Part shown: positions 1-8,559 of the stretch, piece by piece
How the letters are laid out: each line of letters starts with the position of its first letter
How positions within the stretch are numbered: position 1 is the stretch's first letter
NCBI GenBank assembly: GCA_003611955.1
Contig: RAZE01000028.1
Location: forward strand, 1-42,272
Length of the DNA stretch: 42,272 nt
DNA from: a bacterium 1XD8-76
GTDB taxonomy: Bacteria > Bacillota > Clostridia > Lachnospirales > Lachnospiraceae
Reading direction: 5' to 3'
Translations under genes and position numbers: made by a program
Notes under the pieces: model-generated
Told to the model about the DNA's origin: nothing
The model's input: the letters and a program-made list of their open reading frames with translations, nothing else
Databases searched by the model: none

Positions 1-181
1 AGGTTTATTAAGGTTACCCTTTTCCCTGAAAATCTTTTTAAAATAACTCTTGACTATTTACCAAATTGCTTTCTTTCCATAATCGTTTTTATGCTGTTTT
101 CATTATAGCCAGTATGTATTTTTTTCAAAACCTATTATATTTTGCTAAAAGTGTACAATTTTTAGGTGTAAAATATTATTG
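1..181. other. AT-rich non-coding left edge
   Basis: This stretch lies downstream of the glycyl radical enzyme. It is very AT-rich, and I find no convincing coding frame on either strand. In particular, no minus-strand frame continues the enzyme into a glycyl radical motif. On the minus strand a TTGAAA and a TATAAT lie close together (about 94-120) but with only a 15-base spacer, so a promoter firing off the left edge is possible but weak. No terminator hairpin for the enzyme gene is evident. Confidence 0.5.
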
Positions 182-2422
182 TCAGGATAATTCTTCCGGA
201 CTGAATTTCATATTGTACAGCGAGCCGCACGAAAGCAGTTCATTGTGCAGTTTTGCGACGGAAGCAATCGCGGCTGTCGGCCCGTTGACATCTGTCCCTC
301 TCATCGGCGACTGGCCATCTGCCACAGGCATATATGCATCACGCCCATCAGGCGTTGCGCCGCACACATGTCCAAACGGTGTATTGCTGGAAACCGTACT
401 TGTAGAGCAATGCAATGTTCCCCCGATAGGACCTCTGCCATATCTGGTATTTTTATAAGAAGAAAGTTCTGTGGCGATCATAGCCAGCATATCCCGGGCA
501 ATAAAATCCACCTCGTCGATATCATTGCCATACTTGGGAACTGCCAGACACATTGCCTTGATCTGCGGTCCGGTCGGCGCCGTCTTCTCATCCTGCCAGT
601 TTGTCTCCAATGCATGCCGCAGCTGCGCCCCGGAGATCACTCTGTCCTCAAATACCAGCTTCCTGATCGCGTACAGACTATTTGCAATATTGGCTGTTCC
701 AATCGTCTGCTGTCCGGTCAGATCATACTTGGCTCCCCCCTGCTTGATCGGCTTTCCGCGGGGAATGGTCGTGGTGGGACATGCACATATGGCAGCTATG
801 GGTTCCTCCATCTTATCTTCCCAGACCTGATCGATCGTATTCTCAAGGATCGCCTCCATCCTGATATAATATTTCATCTGATCTACAAAGGCATCTTCCA
901 TTTCCTGATAGCTTTCAAAGGTTGACAGATCTTTTCCGTTTATATTTTTATGCAGGCAGATACCTGTTCTGGGATCTTTGCCATTGTACAAAGCCATTTC
1001 CAATACCTTTGTACAATTCAGCCAGGCTCCCCCGGTGCGCCCTCCCAATAATCCCGGCGCCCCCGGTTCAATACAGCCGATGATACAATAGTTGTAAGCA
1101 TCCTTCATCTCATATCCCCTGTTCATCATCGCACGGGTATATGTCTCATCGTTAAAAATAGAGGGCAGGCCCAATCCCAGCCTCACCACTTCCGCCACAC
1201 GCATTTTAAATTCCATGGGCGTATTTTTATGGAAACGCACTGTCAAAGACGGCTGCGGTATTCTCGTATTGTAAGTCGCATCCAGCGCGATATAGCTCAT
1301 ATCATTGGTAGCGTCAGCCATGGTCTCCGGATTCACGCCGCCGATCGTCAGATTCTGGAACATCGGCACCCCGCGGAAAAAGTCTGTATCTACCCAGCTC
1401 CGCACTTTGTTACACCCATATATCTGAAGGAAAAAATTCTCTGTCAATTCCGTCGCCAACTCTTTTGTCAGTGTGCCGTCTGCGATTCCCTTTTCATAAT
1501 AAGGCTGCATAAACTGATCAAAACGTCCGAAGGAGATACCTGCCCCGTTATCTTCGATCTGGATACAGATATGGGTCAGAGTGATAAACTGCAGAGCTTC
1601 CTTAAAATTGCGCGCGGGATTTTCCGGCACATGCCGGCACATATCCGCTATGTCCAAAAGCTCGCCTTTTCTGATCTCATCCTTTTCTTCCGCAGCCAGT
1701 TTTTCTGCAAGTTCCGCATATCTCGCCGCAAACCTGATGATGGCATTCGCGCTGATCTTCGCCGCCTCATAAAAATCTTTTTTCTTGACGCAGTCAGGAT
1801 CATTTTTATAATCTATATTTTCTAATCCTTTTTCACATCCCTCAATGATCTTTCTCAAACCGTTCTGGATCAGCCAGGGATGATCAGGTGCATAGTGCCC
1901 GTCTCCCCCCTGGAAATATGCTCCGATGTCAGCTGCCTTAATGTGGAAATGGGTGTCCATCGCCTCTTTCGGCAGACGGGTGCACAAAACGTCTGTAACT
2001 GTATTTCCTTTCCACCAATCGCAGAATTCCCGTATATCCTCTATGTCCTCCTCCCGCAGGATATAGCGGTCCTCGGGACGTTTATCCGGGAAATAGGGAT
2101 CTCCCTTGATCATTTCATCTTCCATCCACTGTACATCAAACTCCGGAAATAACGGCGCCCACCTGGGATGAGATGCCTGATTTCCCGCAAAAAGGCTTCC
2201 CGGCATGATATAAATGCTCATATTCTGCAATACATAATCAATGCCATTCGCCCTTCTGACGATCGGAACCTGATCCAGGTGGTTCCTGTAATATTCTGTA
2301 AGCAGTCTGGCTCTTTCCACACAAATACCATATTTGGAAGAGGTTATATACTTATATAAAGCATCAATACGCTCTGTCCTCACAGGATCTGTTGAAATTT
2401 GGTAAGAATCTTTTACTTTCAT
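182..2422 (-). CDS. Glycyl radical enzyme-family protein lacking the C-terminal radical domain
   Basis: This 746-residue protein belongs to the pyruvate formate-lyase-like family (dehydratases and lyases such as glycerol, choline or hydroxyproline enzymes). The PFL-like barrel is intact. It includes the active-site loop YCIIGCIEPGAPG, in which C450 would be the thiyl cysteine and E452 the acid/base residue. The frame ends in TGA directly after LYNMKFSPEELS, which is the point where family members begin the roughly 80-residue glycyl radical domain. In glycerol dehydratase the active Cys and radical Gly are about 330 residues apart, which would put the Gly near residue 780 here. Nothing downstream supplies it. 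A good RBS (GGGAGGG) precedes the ATG. The substrate cannot be named. No activase is in the window. It may be a truncated, non-functional gene, or an enzyme rescued by a separate radical domain. It is divergent from the flavodiiron gene. Confidence 0.85.
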   Translation of the reverse strand: MKVKDSYQISTDPVRTERIDALYKYITSSKYGICVERARLLTEYYRNHLDQVPIVRRANGIDYVLQNMSIYIMPGSLFAGNQASHPRWAPLFPEFDVQWMEDEMIKGDPYFPDKRPEDRYILREEDIEDIREFCDWWKGNTVTDVLCTRLPKEAMDTHFHIKAADIGAYFQGGDGHYAPDHPWLIQNGLRKIIEGCEKGLENIDYKNDPDCVKKKDFYEAAKISANAIIRFAARYAELAEKLAAEEKDEIRKGELLDIADMCRHVPENPARNFKEALQFITLTHICIQIEDNGAGISFGRFDQFMQPYYEKGIADGTLTKELATELTENFFLQIYGCNKVRSWVDTDFFRGVPMFQNLTIGGVNPETMADATNDMSYIALDATYNTRIPQPSLTVRFHKNTPMEFKMRVAEVVRLGLGLPSIFNDETYTRAMMNRGYEMKDAYNYCIIGCIEPGAPGLLGGRTGGAWLNCTKVLEMALYNGKDPRTGICLHKNINGKDLSTFESYQEMEDAFVDQMKYYIRMEAILENTIDQVWEDKMEEPIAAICACPTTTIPRGKPIKQGGAKYDLTGQQTIGTANIANSLYAIRKLVFEDRVISGAQLRHALETNWQDEKTAPTGPQIKAMCLAVPKYGNDIDEVDFIARDMLAMIATELSSYKNTRYGRGPIGGTLHCSTSTVSSNTPFGHVCGATPDGRDAYMPVADGQSPMRGTDVNGPTAAIASVAKLHNELLSCGSLYNMKFSPEELS

Positions 2423-2562
2423 CTTTCCCTCCCAATCATGAATAATATTTTTTTGTAACTACATTTATTCTAACGATCGCCATATTTTTCTGAAACCTAT
2501 GATTTTTAGTTAAAGGTGTCATATTTTTACTTTTCTATGGGATAGCCAACCCTGCTTTCTTA

Positions 2563-2571
2563 TGCTAAAAT
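2563..2571 (+). promoter_or_regulatory. Extended -10 promoter candidate for the flavodiiron gene
   Basis: TGCTAAAAT is an extended -10 element. The -35 position is weak, as is common with extended -10 promoters. It lies about 43 bases before the ATG at 2614, and an AGAAAGGAG ribosome binding site sits between them. Confidence 0.45.
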
Positions 2572-2613
2572 AAATTTGAAAAAAATCAACAGCAGAAAGG
2601 AGCTATCATTTAT

Positions 2614-3768
2614 ATGTTTATCACAAATGACATCAAATATCTCGGCGTAAACGACCATGAGGTCGATCTTTTTGAGGGGCAGTACAGTGTGCCGAACGGC
2701 ATGGCATATAATTCCTATGTGATCTGCGATGAAAAGACCGCCGTATTTGACACGGTGGACGCCAGCTTCACGGATGCCTGGCTCCATAATCTGGACGAAG
2801 CGCTCTCCGGTAAGGCGCCGGACTATCTCATCGTACAGCACATGGAGCCCGACCATTCCGCCGGCATCCACGCTCTGATGGATAAATATACTCAAACTAC
2901 TATCGTGGCCACCGCTCAGGCTTTCCGCATGATGAAACAGTTCTTCGGGCAGGAATTTGAAGAGCGCAGGATCATTGCTGCCGAAAAGAGCACTCTCTCC
3001 CTCGGCAGACATACTCTCACCTTCGTCACCGCTCCTATGGTGCACTGGCCTGAAGTCATGGTAACCTACGATGACGTGGACAAAGTCTTATTCTCCGCGG
3101 ATGCCTTCGGTAAATTCGGCGCGCTGGATGTGGAGGAAGACTGGACCTGTGAAGCCCGCCGCTACTATATCGGTATCGTCGGTAAATACGGTATGCAGGT
3201 GCAGGCGCTTTTAAAAAAAGCCGCCGATCTGGACATTCAGAAGATCTGCCCGCTGCACGGTCCTGTCCTCACCGAAAATCTGGGCTACTATCTGAACCTC
3301 TACCATATCTGGTCCTCCTACGGCGTGGAATCTGACGGGGTTATGATCGCCTACACATCCGTCTATGGCCATACAAAAGAAGCCGCCGTACTGCTGGCGG
3401 AAAAACTGGAGGCAAAAGGCTGCCCCAAAGTCGTTCTCTGCGATCTGGCAAGAGAAGATATGGCGGAAGCCGTGGAGGATGCTTTCCGCTATGGAAAACT
3501 GGTTTTGGCCACCACGACTTACAACATGGATATCTTCCCTTTCATGAAACAGTTTATCCATCATCTGACGGAACGCAACTTCCAGAACCGCACGATCGCT
3601 ATTATTGAGAACGGTTCCTGGGCGCCTGCCGCTGCCCGCACAATAAAGAAACTGCTGGAAAACAGTCAGAATATCACTTATACGGAAACCGGCATTACCA
3701 TCTGCTCGGCACTGACCGATGAAAATAAGGCTGATCTGGATAAATTGGCCGACGAACTTCTCGCATAA
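2614..3768 (+). CDS. fprA: Flavodiiron protein (O2/NO reductase, FprA/ROO family)
   Basis: This 384-residue cytoplasmic protein has the classic two-domain layout. An N-terminal metallo-beta-lactamase-like diiron domain covers about 1-240, and a C-terminal flavodoxin domain starts near 244 (IAYTSVYGHTKEA is the FMN phosphate loop). The iron ligands are visible as HMEPDH (H76, E78, D80), H144 in MVHWPE, D163 in SADAFG and H215 in PLHGP. Family members reduce O2 to water, or NO to N2O, with electrons from rubredoxin, and they protect strict anaerobes. No fused rubredoxin domain is present, so a separate electron donor is expected. The gene sits back to back with an oxygen-sensitive glycyl radical enzyme, which suits a protective role (inference). 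The next gene starts 16 bases downstream. Confidence 0.95.
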   Translation: MFITNDIKYLGVNDHEVDLFEGQYSVPNGMAYNSYVICDEKTAVFDTVDASFTDAWLHNLDEALSGKAPDYLIVQHMEPDHSAGIHALMDKYTQTTIVATAQAFRMMKQFFGQEFEERRIIAAEKSTLSLGRHTLTFVTAPMVHWPEVMVTYDDVDKVLFSADAFGKFGALDVEEDWTCEARRYYIGIVGKYGMQVQALLKKAADLDIQKICPLHGPVLTENLGYYLNLYHIWSSYGVESDGVMIAYTSVYGHTKEAAVLLAEKLEAKGCPKVVLCDLAREDMAEAVEDAFRYGKLVLATTTYNMDIFPFMKQFIHHLTERNFQNRTIAIIENGSWAPAAARTIKKLLENSQNITYTETGITICSALTDENKADLDKLADELLA

Positions 3769-3784
3769 CAATACAGGGTTAGAT

Positions 3785-5044
3785 ATGTACAGGGGAAAAA
3801 ACAGAAAAAGTATTCTGCTGATATTCTGCGCGGCAGGAATCAGCGGACTACTGACCTATCACTATATAGATAAAAACAGGAGCACCGCGGCAGTCAGTAT
3901 TTCGACGGACGTCCCGGATCCCTCAAACTTCCAGGACACTGCCAGCGTATCGGAAAACAGCGCTCCGGCGGAAACGGCGGAATCGGAGACAGCAGAGTCG
4001 GAAACAGAAAACGACGATATCTTCCTGCAGGAGCGCGTCAAGGTTAAGGGAATCTACATCACCGGCCCTATGGCCGGAAGCTCCTACATGGAAGATCTCA
4101 TTCAGTTGATCGATGAGACGGAATTAAATACCGTAGTCATCGATGTGAAAAACGATGAGGGGAATATCACATATCAGATGGATATGGAAACCGTCCGGGA
4201 TATGGGGGCCTGTACCAATTATATCAGTGATATGGAATCTCTGATGGCCACACTGAAAGAACATAATATTTACACTATCGCCAGAATCGTCTGCTTTAAG
4301 GACCCCTGCCTGGCCCAGGCGCGTCCGGAACTCGCGCTGAAAAAAGCCGATGGCACGGCACTAACCGATGCCTACGGACTGGCATGGGTCAATCCCTGCG
4401 AGGAGGGTGTCTGGGAATACCTGACCGAAGTCGCCCTGGCCGCGGCAGACACAGGATTTGATGAGATTCAATACGACTATGTGCGCTTTCCCATCGGTAC
4501 CGATGCGGATACGGCTGATTACGGCGTGGTCATGGAGAGTGACACAAGAGAAAAGATGATCACGGGTTTTCTGAGTTATACAGCAGAACGATTACATGAA
4601 AAAGGGATTCCGGTCTCAGCGGATGTATTCGGAACCATCATCGGAAGCGAAGTGGATATAGAACGTGTAGGCCAGAATTATACGGCTATGGCAGGCACCA
4701 TCGATGTTCTCTCCCCCATGGTGTATCCCTCGCATTACGGCAGCGGCGTGTTCGGATACCATGTGCCGGATGCCGAACCCTACGGAACTGTGTTTGCAGC
4801 GCTCACCGATTCCTGTGAGGAACTGCAGGCGGTAAAAGAGACGGACAGAGCCATCGTGCGTCCATGGCTCCAGGCTTTTACCGCCACCTGGATCGATGGA
4901 CATATCTCCTATGGGGGAGAACAGATCAGAGAACAGATTCAGGCAGTCTATGATGCAGGATACGAGGAGTGGATTCTCTGGAATGCCCGCAACCACTATG
5001 AATCAGATGGTTTGCTGCCACGCGGTGAAACGGCCTCCGACTAG
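3785..5044 (+). CDS. Putative glycoside hydrolase, DUF4015 type, membrane-anchored
   Basis: This 419-residue protein has an N-terminal signal anchor (about residues 9-27), then an acidic Ser/Thr/Glu-rich linker with an AETAESETAESETE repeat. From about residue 85 it has a TIM-barrel-like domain typical of the DUF4015/COG1306 putative glycoside hydrolases. Recognisable parts are VKGIYITGPMAG, TVVIDVKNDEG, GFDEIQYDYVRFP, VSADVFGTI and SPMVYPSHY. Acidic residues in the DVKND and QYDYVRFP strands are candidate catalytic positions. The substrate is unknown; a cell-surface polysaccharide is plausible from its location outside the membrane. I chose the ATG at 3785 because the anchor begins just after it. 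An earlier in-frame ATG at 3719 lies inside fprA. The gene is probably co-transcribed with fprA. Its TAG overlaps the stop of lysA on the other strand. Confidence 0.8.
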   Translation: MYRGKNRKSILLIFCAAGISGLLTYHYIDKNRSTAAVSISTDVPDPSNFQDTASVSENSAPAETAESETAESETENDDIFLQERVKVKGIYITGPMAGSSYMEDLIQLIDETELNTVVIDVKNDEGNITYQMDMETVRDMGACTNYISDMESLMATLKEHNIYTIARIVCFKDPCLAQARPELALKKADGTALTDAYGLAWVNPCEEGVWEYLTEVALAAADTGFDEIQYDYVRFPIGTDADTADYGVVMESDTREKMITGFLSYTAERLHEKGIPVSADVFGTIIGSEVDIERVGQNYTAMAGTIDVLSPMVYPSHYGSGVFGYHVPDAEPYGTVFAALTDSCEELQAVKETDRAIVRPWLQAFTATWIDGHISYGGEQIREQIQAVYDAGYEEWILWNARNHYESDGLLPRGETASD

Positions 5045-6318
5045 CATAAATCCAGTTTCCCATAGATATCCAGATTGTCAAACGTGCTGAAATAATCTTT
5101 CGCCGTCTCCGCGCGACGGATCAGCTTCACACTGCCGTCCTCCTTCAGCAGAAGTTCGGCCGAGCGCAGCTTGCCATTGTAATTGTATCCCATGGAAAAC
5201 CCGTGCGCTCCGGTATCATGGATATACAGATAATCTCCCATCTCGATCTCCGGCAGCATCCTGTCTATGGCAAACTTGTCATTATTTTCGCACAAAGATC
5301 CCGCCACATCATACATGTGGTCACAGACGGCATCCTCCTTTCCCAGCACCGTGATATGATGATAGGCTCCGTACATGGCGGGACGCATCAGATTTACCGC
5401 ACAGGCGTCCACACCGATATATTCTTTGTGGATATGTTTCTCATGGATCGCCTTCGTCACAAGGGCACCGTAAGGCCCCATCATAAACCGGCCCATCTCC
5501 GTATAGATCATCACATCGTCCATACCGGCGGGAACCAGAACTTTCTCATAAGCCTTTCTCACGCCCTCTCCGATCTCATAGATATCGTTGGGCTCCTGAT
5601 CCGGCGTGTAGGGAATTCCGACGCCGCCTGAGAGATTGATAAATTTGATGTGCGCGCCTGTCTCTTCCCTCAATTTCACCGCCAGCTCAAAAAGCTGTTC
5701 CGCCAGCATCGGATAATATTCGTTTGTCACCGTATTGCTGGCTAAAAAAGCGTGGATGCCGAAATGTTTCACCCCTTTTTTCATCAGAATCCGGTAAGCT
5801 TCCACCATCTGATCCGGCGTCATGCCATATTTGGAATCCCCGGGGTTGTCCATTATGCCGTTGCTCATCTGAAACACACCGCCCGGATTATAGCGGCAGC
5901 TCATAGTCTCCGGCAGCTTCCCGCCACAGGCCTCCTCACAGAAATCAATGTGAGTGATATCGTCCAGATTGATGATCGCCCCCATCTCATTTGCATAAGT
6001 ATACTCTTCCGCCGGCGTATCGTTGGAAGAAAACATCACCTGTTCTCCGGACAATCCGATCGCCGCGCTCAGCATCAGTTCCGTCATGGAGGAGCAGTCG
6101 GCTCCGCAGCCGTACTCCGCCAGAATCTGCATCAGGTAGGGATTAGGCGTCGCCTTTACGGCAAAGTATTCCCGAAATCCCGGATTCCATGAAAAAGCTT
6201 CTTTCACCGCCCTGGCGTTCTCCCGGATCCCTCTCTCGTCATAGATGTGAAACGGAGTCGGATATTTTCCTGTGATCTCCTCTACCTGTGTTTTTGTTAT
6301 AAAAGGTTTTTTTGACAT
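5041..6318 (-). CDS. lysA: Diaminopimelate decarboxylase
   Basis: This 425-residue PLP enzyme of the alanine racemase-like fold decarboxylates meso-diaminopimelate to L-lysine, the last step of lysine synthesis. The PLP lysine is K55 in YFAVKATPNP. The glycine-rich phosphate loop is LSGGVGIPY. The second-subunit active-site motif appears as SLCENNDKFA, where family members have C-E-S-x-D. EMGRFMMGPYG and CAVNLMRPAMYGAYHH are also typical. I chose the ATG at 6318 because AGAGGG lies a few bases upstream and the family N-terminus matches there. A longer open frame to 6561 would overlap xerD. It is the last gene of the run that starts with the aminotransferase. The gene meets its plus-strand neighbour end to end with overlapping stops and no visible terminator. 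Confidence 0.95.
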   Translation of the reverse strand: MSKKPFITKTQVEEITGKYPTPFHIYDERGIRENARAVKEAFSWNPGFREYFAVKATPNPYLMQILAEYGCGADCSSMTELMLSAAIGLSGEQVMFSSNDTPAEEYTYANEMGAIINLDDITHIDFCEEACGGKLPETMSCRYNPGGVFQMSNGIMDNPGDSKYGMTPDQMVEAYRILMKKGVKHFGIHAFLASNTVTNEYYPMLAEQLFELAVKLREETGAHIKFINLSGGVGIPYTPDQEPNDIYEIGEGVRKAYEKVLVPAGMDDVMIYTEMGRFMMGPYGALVTKAIHEKHIHKEYIGVDACAVNLMRPAMYGAYHHITVLGKEDAVCDHMYDVAGSLCENNDKFAIDRMLPEIEMGDYLYIHDTGAHGFSMGYNYNGKLRSAELLLKEDGSVKLIRRAETAKDYFSTFDNLDIYGKLDLC

Positions 6319-6359
6319 TTTTCGTTCCCTCTGACTGTTCTTTCGTCTTTTATCTGCAT

Positions 6360-7223
6360 TCAGGCCTCTTTCACAGAGGGCTTTCCCAACTTCAAATACA
6401 TATGTGTGGTCGAAATATCGGAATGTCCTAACATTTCCTGCACACTCTTTAAATCCGTTCCGTTCTCCACCTGATGCGCCGCAAAAGTATGCCGCAGCGT
6501 ATGGGGCGTAATATCTTTTGTGATGCCTGCCTTCCTGGCATAACTCTTTATCAGCTTCCAAAACCCCTGTCTGCTCATCGACGTTCCGGAACAGTTCACA
6601 AACAGGATATCTTTCGCCTCATTGGAAGCCATGTGATTCCTTGCCCTGATCAGATAGCGCCGCAGCGCCTCCTGCACCTGGCTGTCGAAAGGTATCATTC
6701 TCTCCCTGTCACCTTCCCGGCAGATCAGAAAGCCCATCTGCATATTTACATCCGATACTCTCAGACTGATCAGCTCTGACACTCTGATTCCGGTGGCATA
6801 CAGCAGTTTCAGCATGGCGCTGTCCCTTATCTCCTTATCGGAACCCCCGGAGGGCTGATTCAACAACTTTTCCATCTCCTCGACAGATAAAATATCCGGT
6901 GTCTTCCGCTCCACCCGCGGCGCTTTCAGACAATCGGAAATGTCTTTTCGTACCAGACCTTCCTTCAAAAGGTAGTGGTAGAAAGCTTTGATCGAGGCGA
7001 TACTCCTGGATATGGTGGAAGCTTTGAACTTCTTTCGCTCCATATATGCCATATACTTTTTTAAATTTTCCTCCGTCACCTCATCCACTGCCGGAGACCC
7101 CGCCGTTATTTCCAAGTAGATGCGCAGTTTGGTCAAATCGCGCCTGTAAGACATCTCCGTGTTGGACGATGTCTTTTTAATATTATGCAAATATGAAATA
7201 AAAGCCTCTATCTCCCGTTCCAT
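6360..7223 (-). CDS. xerD: XerD-like tyrosine recombinase with altered catalytic lysine
   Basis: This 287-residue protein has an N-terminal SAM-like core-binding domain (about 1-85) and a C-terminal catalytic domain. The active-site residues visible are R147 (GIRVSEL), H241 and R244 (HTLRH), H267 (LGHSDISTT) and the nucleophile Y276. Where XerC/XerD have the beta-hairpin lysine in GKGxKER, this protein reads REGDRER, with E170 at the lysine position. Xer recombinases resolve chromosome dimers at dif. The position after spoIIM and a nudix gene matches the xerD locus of Bacillus and Clostridia. The ATG at 7223 gives the usual family length and has AGAGG ten bases upstream. An ATG at 7232 is an alternative but has almost no spacing to an RBS. 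Confidence 0.85.
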   Translation of the reverse strand: MEREIEAFISYLHNIKKTSSNTEMSYRRDLTKLRIYLEITAGSPAVDEVTEENLKKYMAYMERKKFKASTISRSIASIKAFYHYLLKEGLVRKDISDCLKAPRVERKTPDILSVEEMEKLLNQPSGGSDKEIRDSAMLKLLYATGIRVSELISLRVSDVNMQMGFLICREGDRERMIPFDSQVQEALRRYLIRARNHMASNEAKDILFVNCSGTSMSRQGFWKLIKSYARKAGITKDITPHTLRHTFAAHQVENGTDLKSVQEMLGHSDISTTHMYLKLGKPSVKEA

Positions 7224-7291
7224 CTCCCTCATACCTCTCTTCACGATCAATTTACATAATATTATATTTCTGAGGGAAAAGCAATGTATAA

Positions 7292-7921
7292 TTAAAAAAG
7301 CTTCAGTATAATCTTTAAAATCGGGGGGTTCATATACGCCTCCACAAAGCAGCCCGCAGCAATGATCATCATGCAAAACAGCATGCGCAATCCCTTTTTT
7401 AAGAAAACTCTTCCTCTGTCTCTGCCGGGAAACTCTCCCGACATTCTCCGGAAGTACATCGCCTTGCACAGCTCGCAGCATTCCACCGACAACACCAGAT
7501 AGGCCGGCAGTAAAATGAGCTGTTGGGGCAAAAGGCTGCCCGCGATCAACGCTAAACCCTTTGTGCCATAACGTATCATACTTCCCGACGTAAAAATCCC
7601 TATGGCAAGTCCGCTCCATATCTGGTATAAATATGCGGCAACTCCACCGAGATAAGTGGTGGACAAAACAATGAGAAGCATCGCCGCCCCGAGGCGCTGC
7701 ATCAGAATCGTAGGCAACAGCTTTCCGATATCCGGCTCCAGATATTTTATCGGACTGAGCGTATAACTGTCCAGAAACCCCGTATTGTAGAGCAGACTCT
7801 CCTGTTTTATGACCATTCCCAGAACCCCGGCAAAAAAGCCAAAAAACAGAGTGTAAAACAATTTTGCCATCTGCTCCGCATCTTCTGTTCCGTGAAAATA
7901 ATGAAAAACACTTCCGATCAT
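7292..7921 (-). CDS. spoIIM: Stage II sporulation protein M family membrane protein
   Basis: This 209-residue integral membrane protein has about five hydrophobic segments. Examples are FYTLFFGFFAGVLGMVI near the N-terminus, paired helices around 80-115, and a final one before the C-terminus. SpoIIM works with SpoIID and SpoIIP in peptidoglycan remodelling during engulfment of the forespore. The assignment rests on length, topology and the conserved nudix-spoIIM-xerD gene order. The start at 7921 is preferred over 7942 because GAGGAAG lies eight bases upstream of it, whereas the earlier ATG has no RBS. Its presence supports a spore-forming lineage. Confidence 0.85.
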   Translation of the reverse strand: MIGSVFHYFHGTEDAEQMAKLFYTLFFGFFAGVLGMVIKQESLLYNTGFLDSYTLSPIKYLEPDIGKLLPTILMQRLGAAMLLIVLSTTYLGGVAAYLYQIWSGLAIGIFTSGSMIRYGTKGLALIAGSLLPQQLILLPAYLVLSVECCELCKAMYFRRMSGEFPGRDRGRVFLKKGLRMLFCMMIIAAGCFVEAYMNPPILKIILKLF

Positions 7922-7990
7922 AATTAGGACTTCCTCTGACATTTGTAAAATATATGAAAAAGTCCTGTCGGATATGCTATGCCGGATCGG

Positions 7991-8542
7991 CTACAGTTTT
8001 TTGTCTGTGAGGAAGCTCTTGTATGTCATGATCGCGCTGACCGTCTTGGAATCCTCTATCTTCCCATCGTAGATCATCTGCACAAGCTCATCAAGCTCGC
8101 ATGCCTTCACATCGATAAACTCATCCTCGTCCAGATGCTGGCTCTCCCGGCGCTTTAAATTCCTCGCCAGATAAATGTCAATTTTTTCATTGCAAAAAGC
8201 CACCGTCGTGTAAATGCTCAGCAGAAACTGTACATTCCCGGCAATATAGCCGGTCTCTTCCTCCAGCTCCCGGATTGCCGCCGTCTCAGTCGGCTCATCG
8301 GCACTGTTGAGCCCTCCCGCCGGAATTTCCAGCGTATAGCGGTCCAGCGCATTTCTCCACTGGCGCACCATCAGAAGTTTTCCGTCCTCCCGCACAGCCA
8401 GCATCGCCGCCGCGCCCTTGTGTCCGATAAAATCCCATTTTACCACATTTCCATTGGGAACCTGCACGGTATCCTGATAGTAATCTATGATCTTGCCGTT
8501 ATGGACAAGTGTCCTGCCAAGGCGTTTGAACTCTTCAGACAT
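7991..8542 (-). CDS. nudF: Nudix hydrolase, ADP-ribose pyrophosphatase
   Basis: This 183-residue protein carries a complete Nudix box: G-LNSAD-E, seven residues, then RELEEETGY. This is the metal-binding loop that cleaves nucleoside diphosphate linkages. The N-terminal strand pattern (tyrosine-rich start, VVKWDFIGHKGAAAML) and the overall length fit the ADP-ribose pyrophosphatase group, which converts ADP-ribose to AMP and ribose 5-phosphate. It follows the aminotransferase by 17 bases and precedes spoIIM by about 70, in a likely single transcript. The exact substrate is inferred from the family. Confidence 0.88.
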   Translation of the reverse strand: MSEEFKRLGRTLVHNGKIIDYYQDTVQVPNGNVVKWDFIGHKGAAAMLAVREDGKLLMVRQWRNALDRYTLEIPAGGLNSADEPTETAAIRELEEETGYIAGNVQFLLSIYTTVAFCNEKIDIYLARNLKRRESQHLDEDEFIDVKACELDELVQMIYDGKIEDSKTVSAIMTYKSFLTDKKL

Positions 8543-8559
8543 GTTAGCCCCATCCCTTT

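Noticed and set aside
94..120. Minus-strand promoter at the left edge
   Set aside because: The boxes look good singly, but the 15-base spacer is too short and the gene it would drive is outside the window.
6319..6561. An 81-residue N-terminal extension of lysA
   Set aside because: It overlaps xerD in another frame and does not match the family. A good RBS sits before the inner ATG at 6318.
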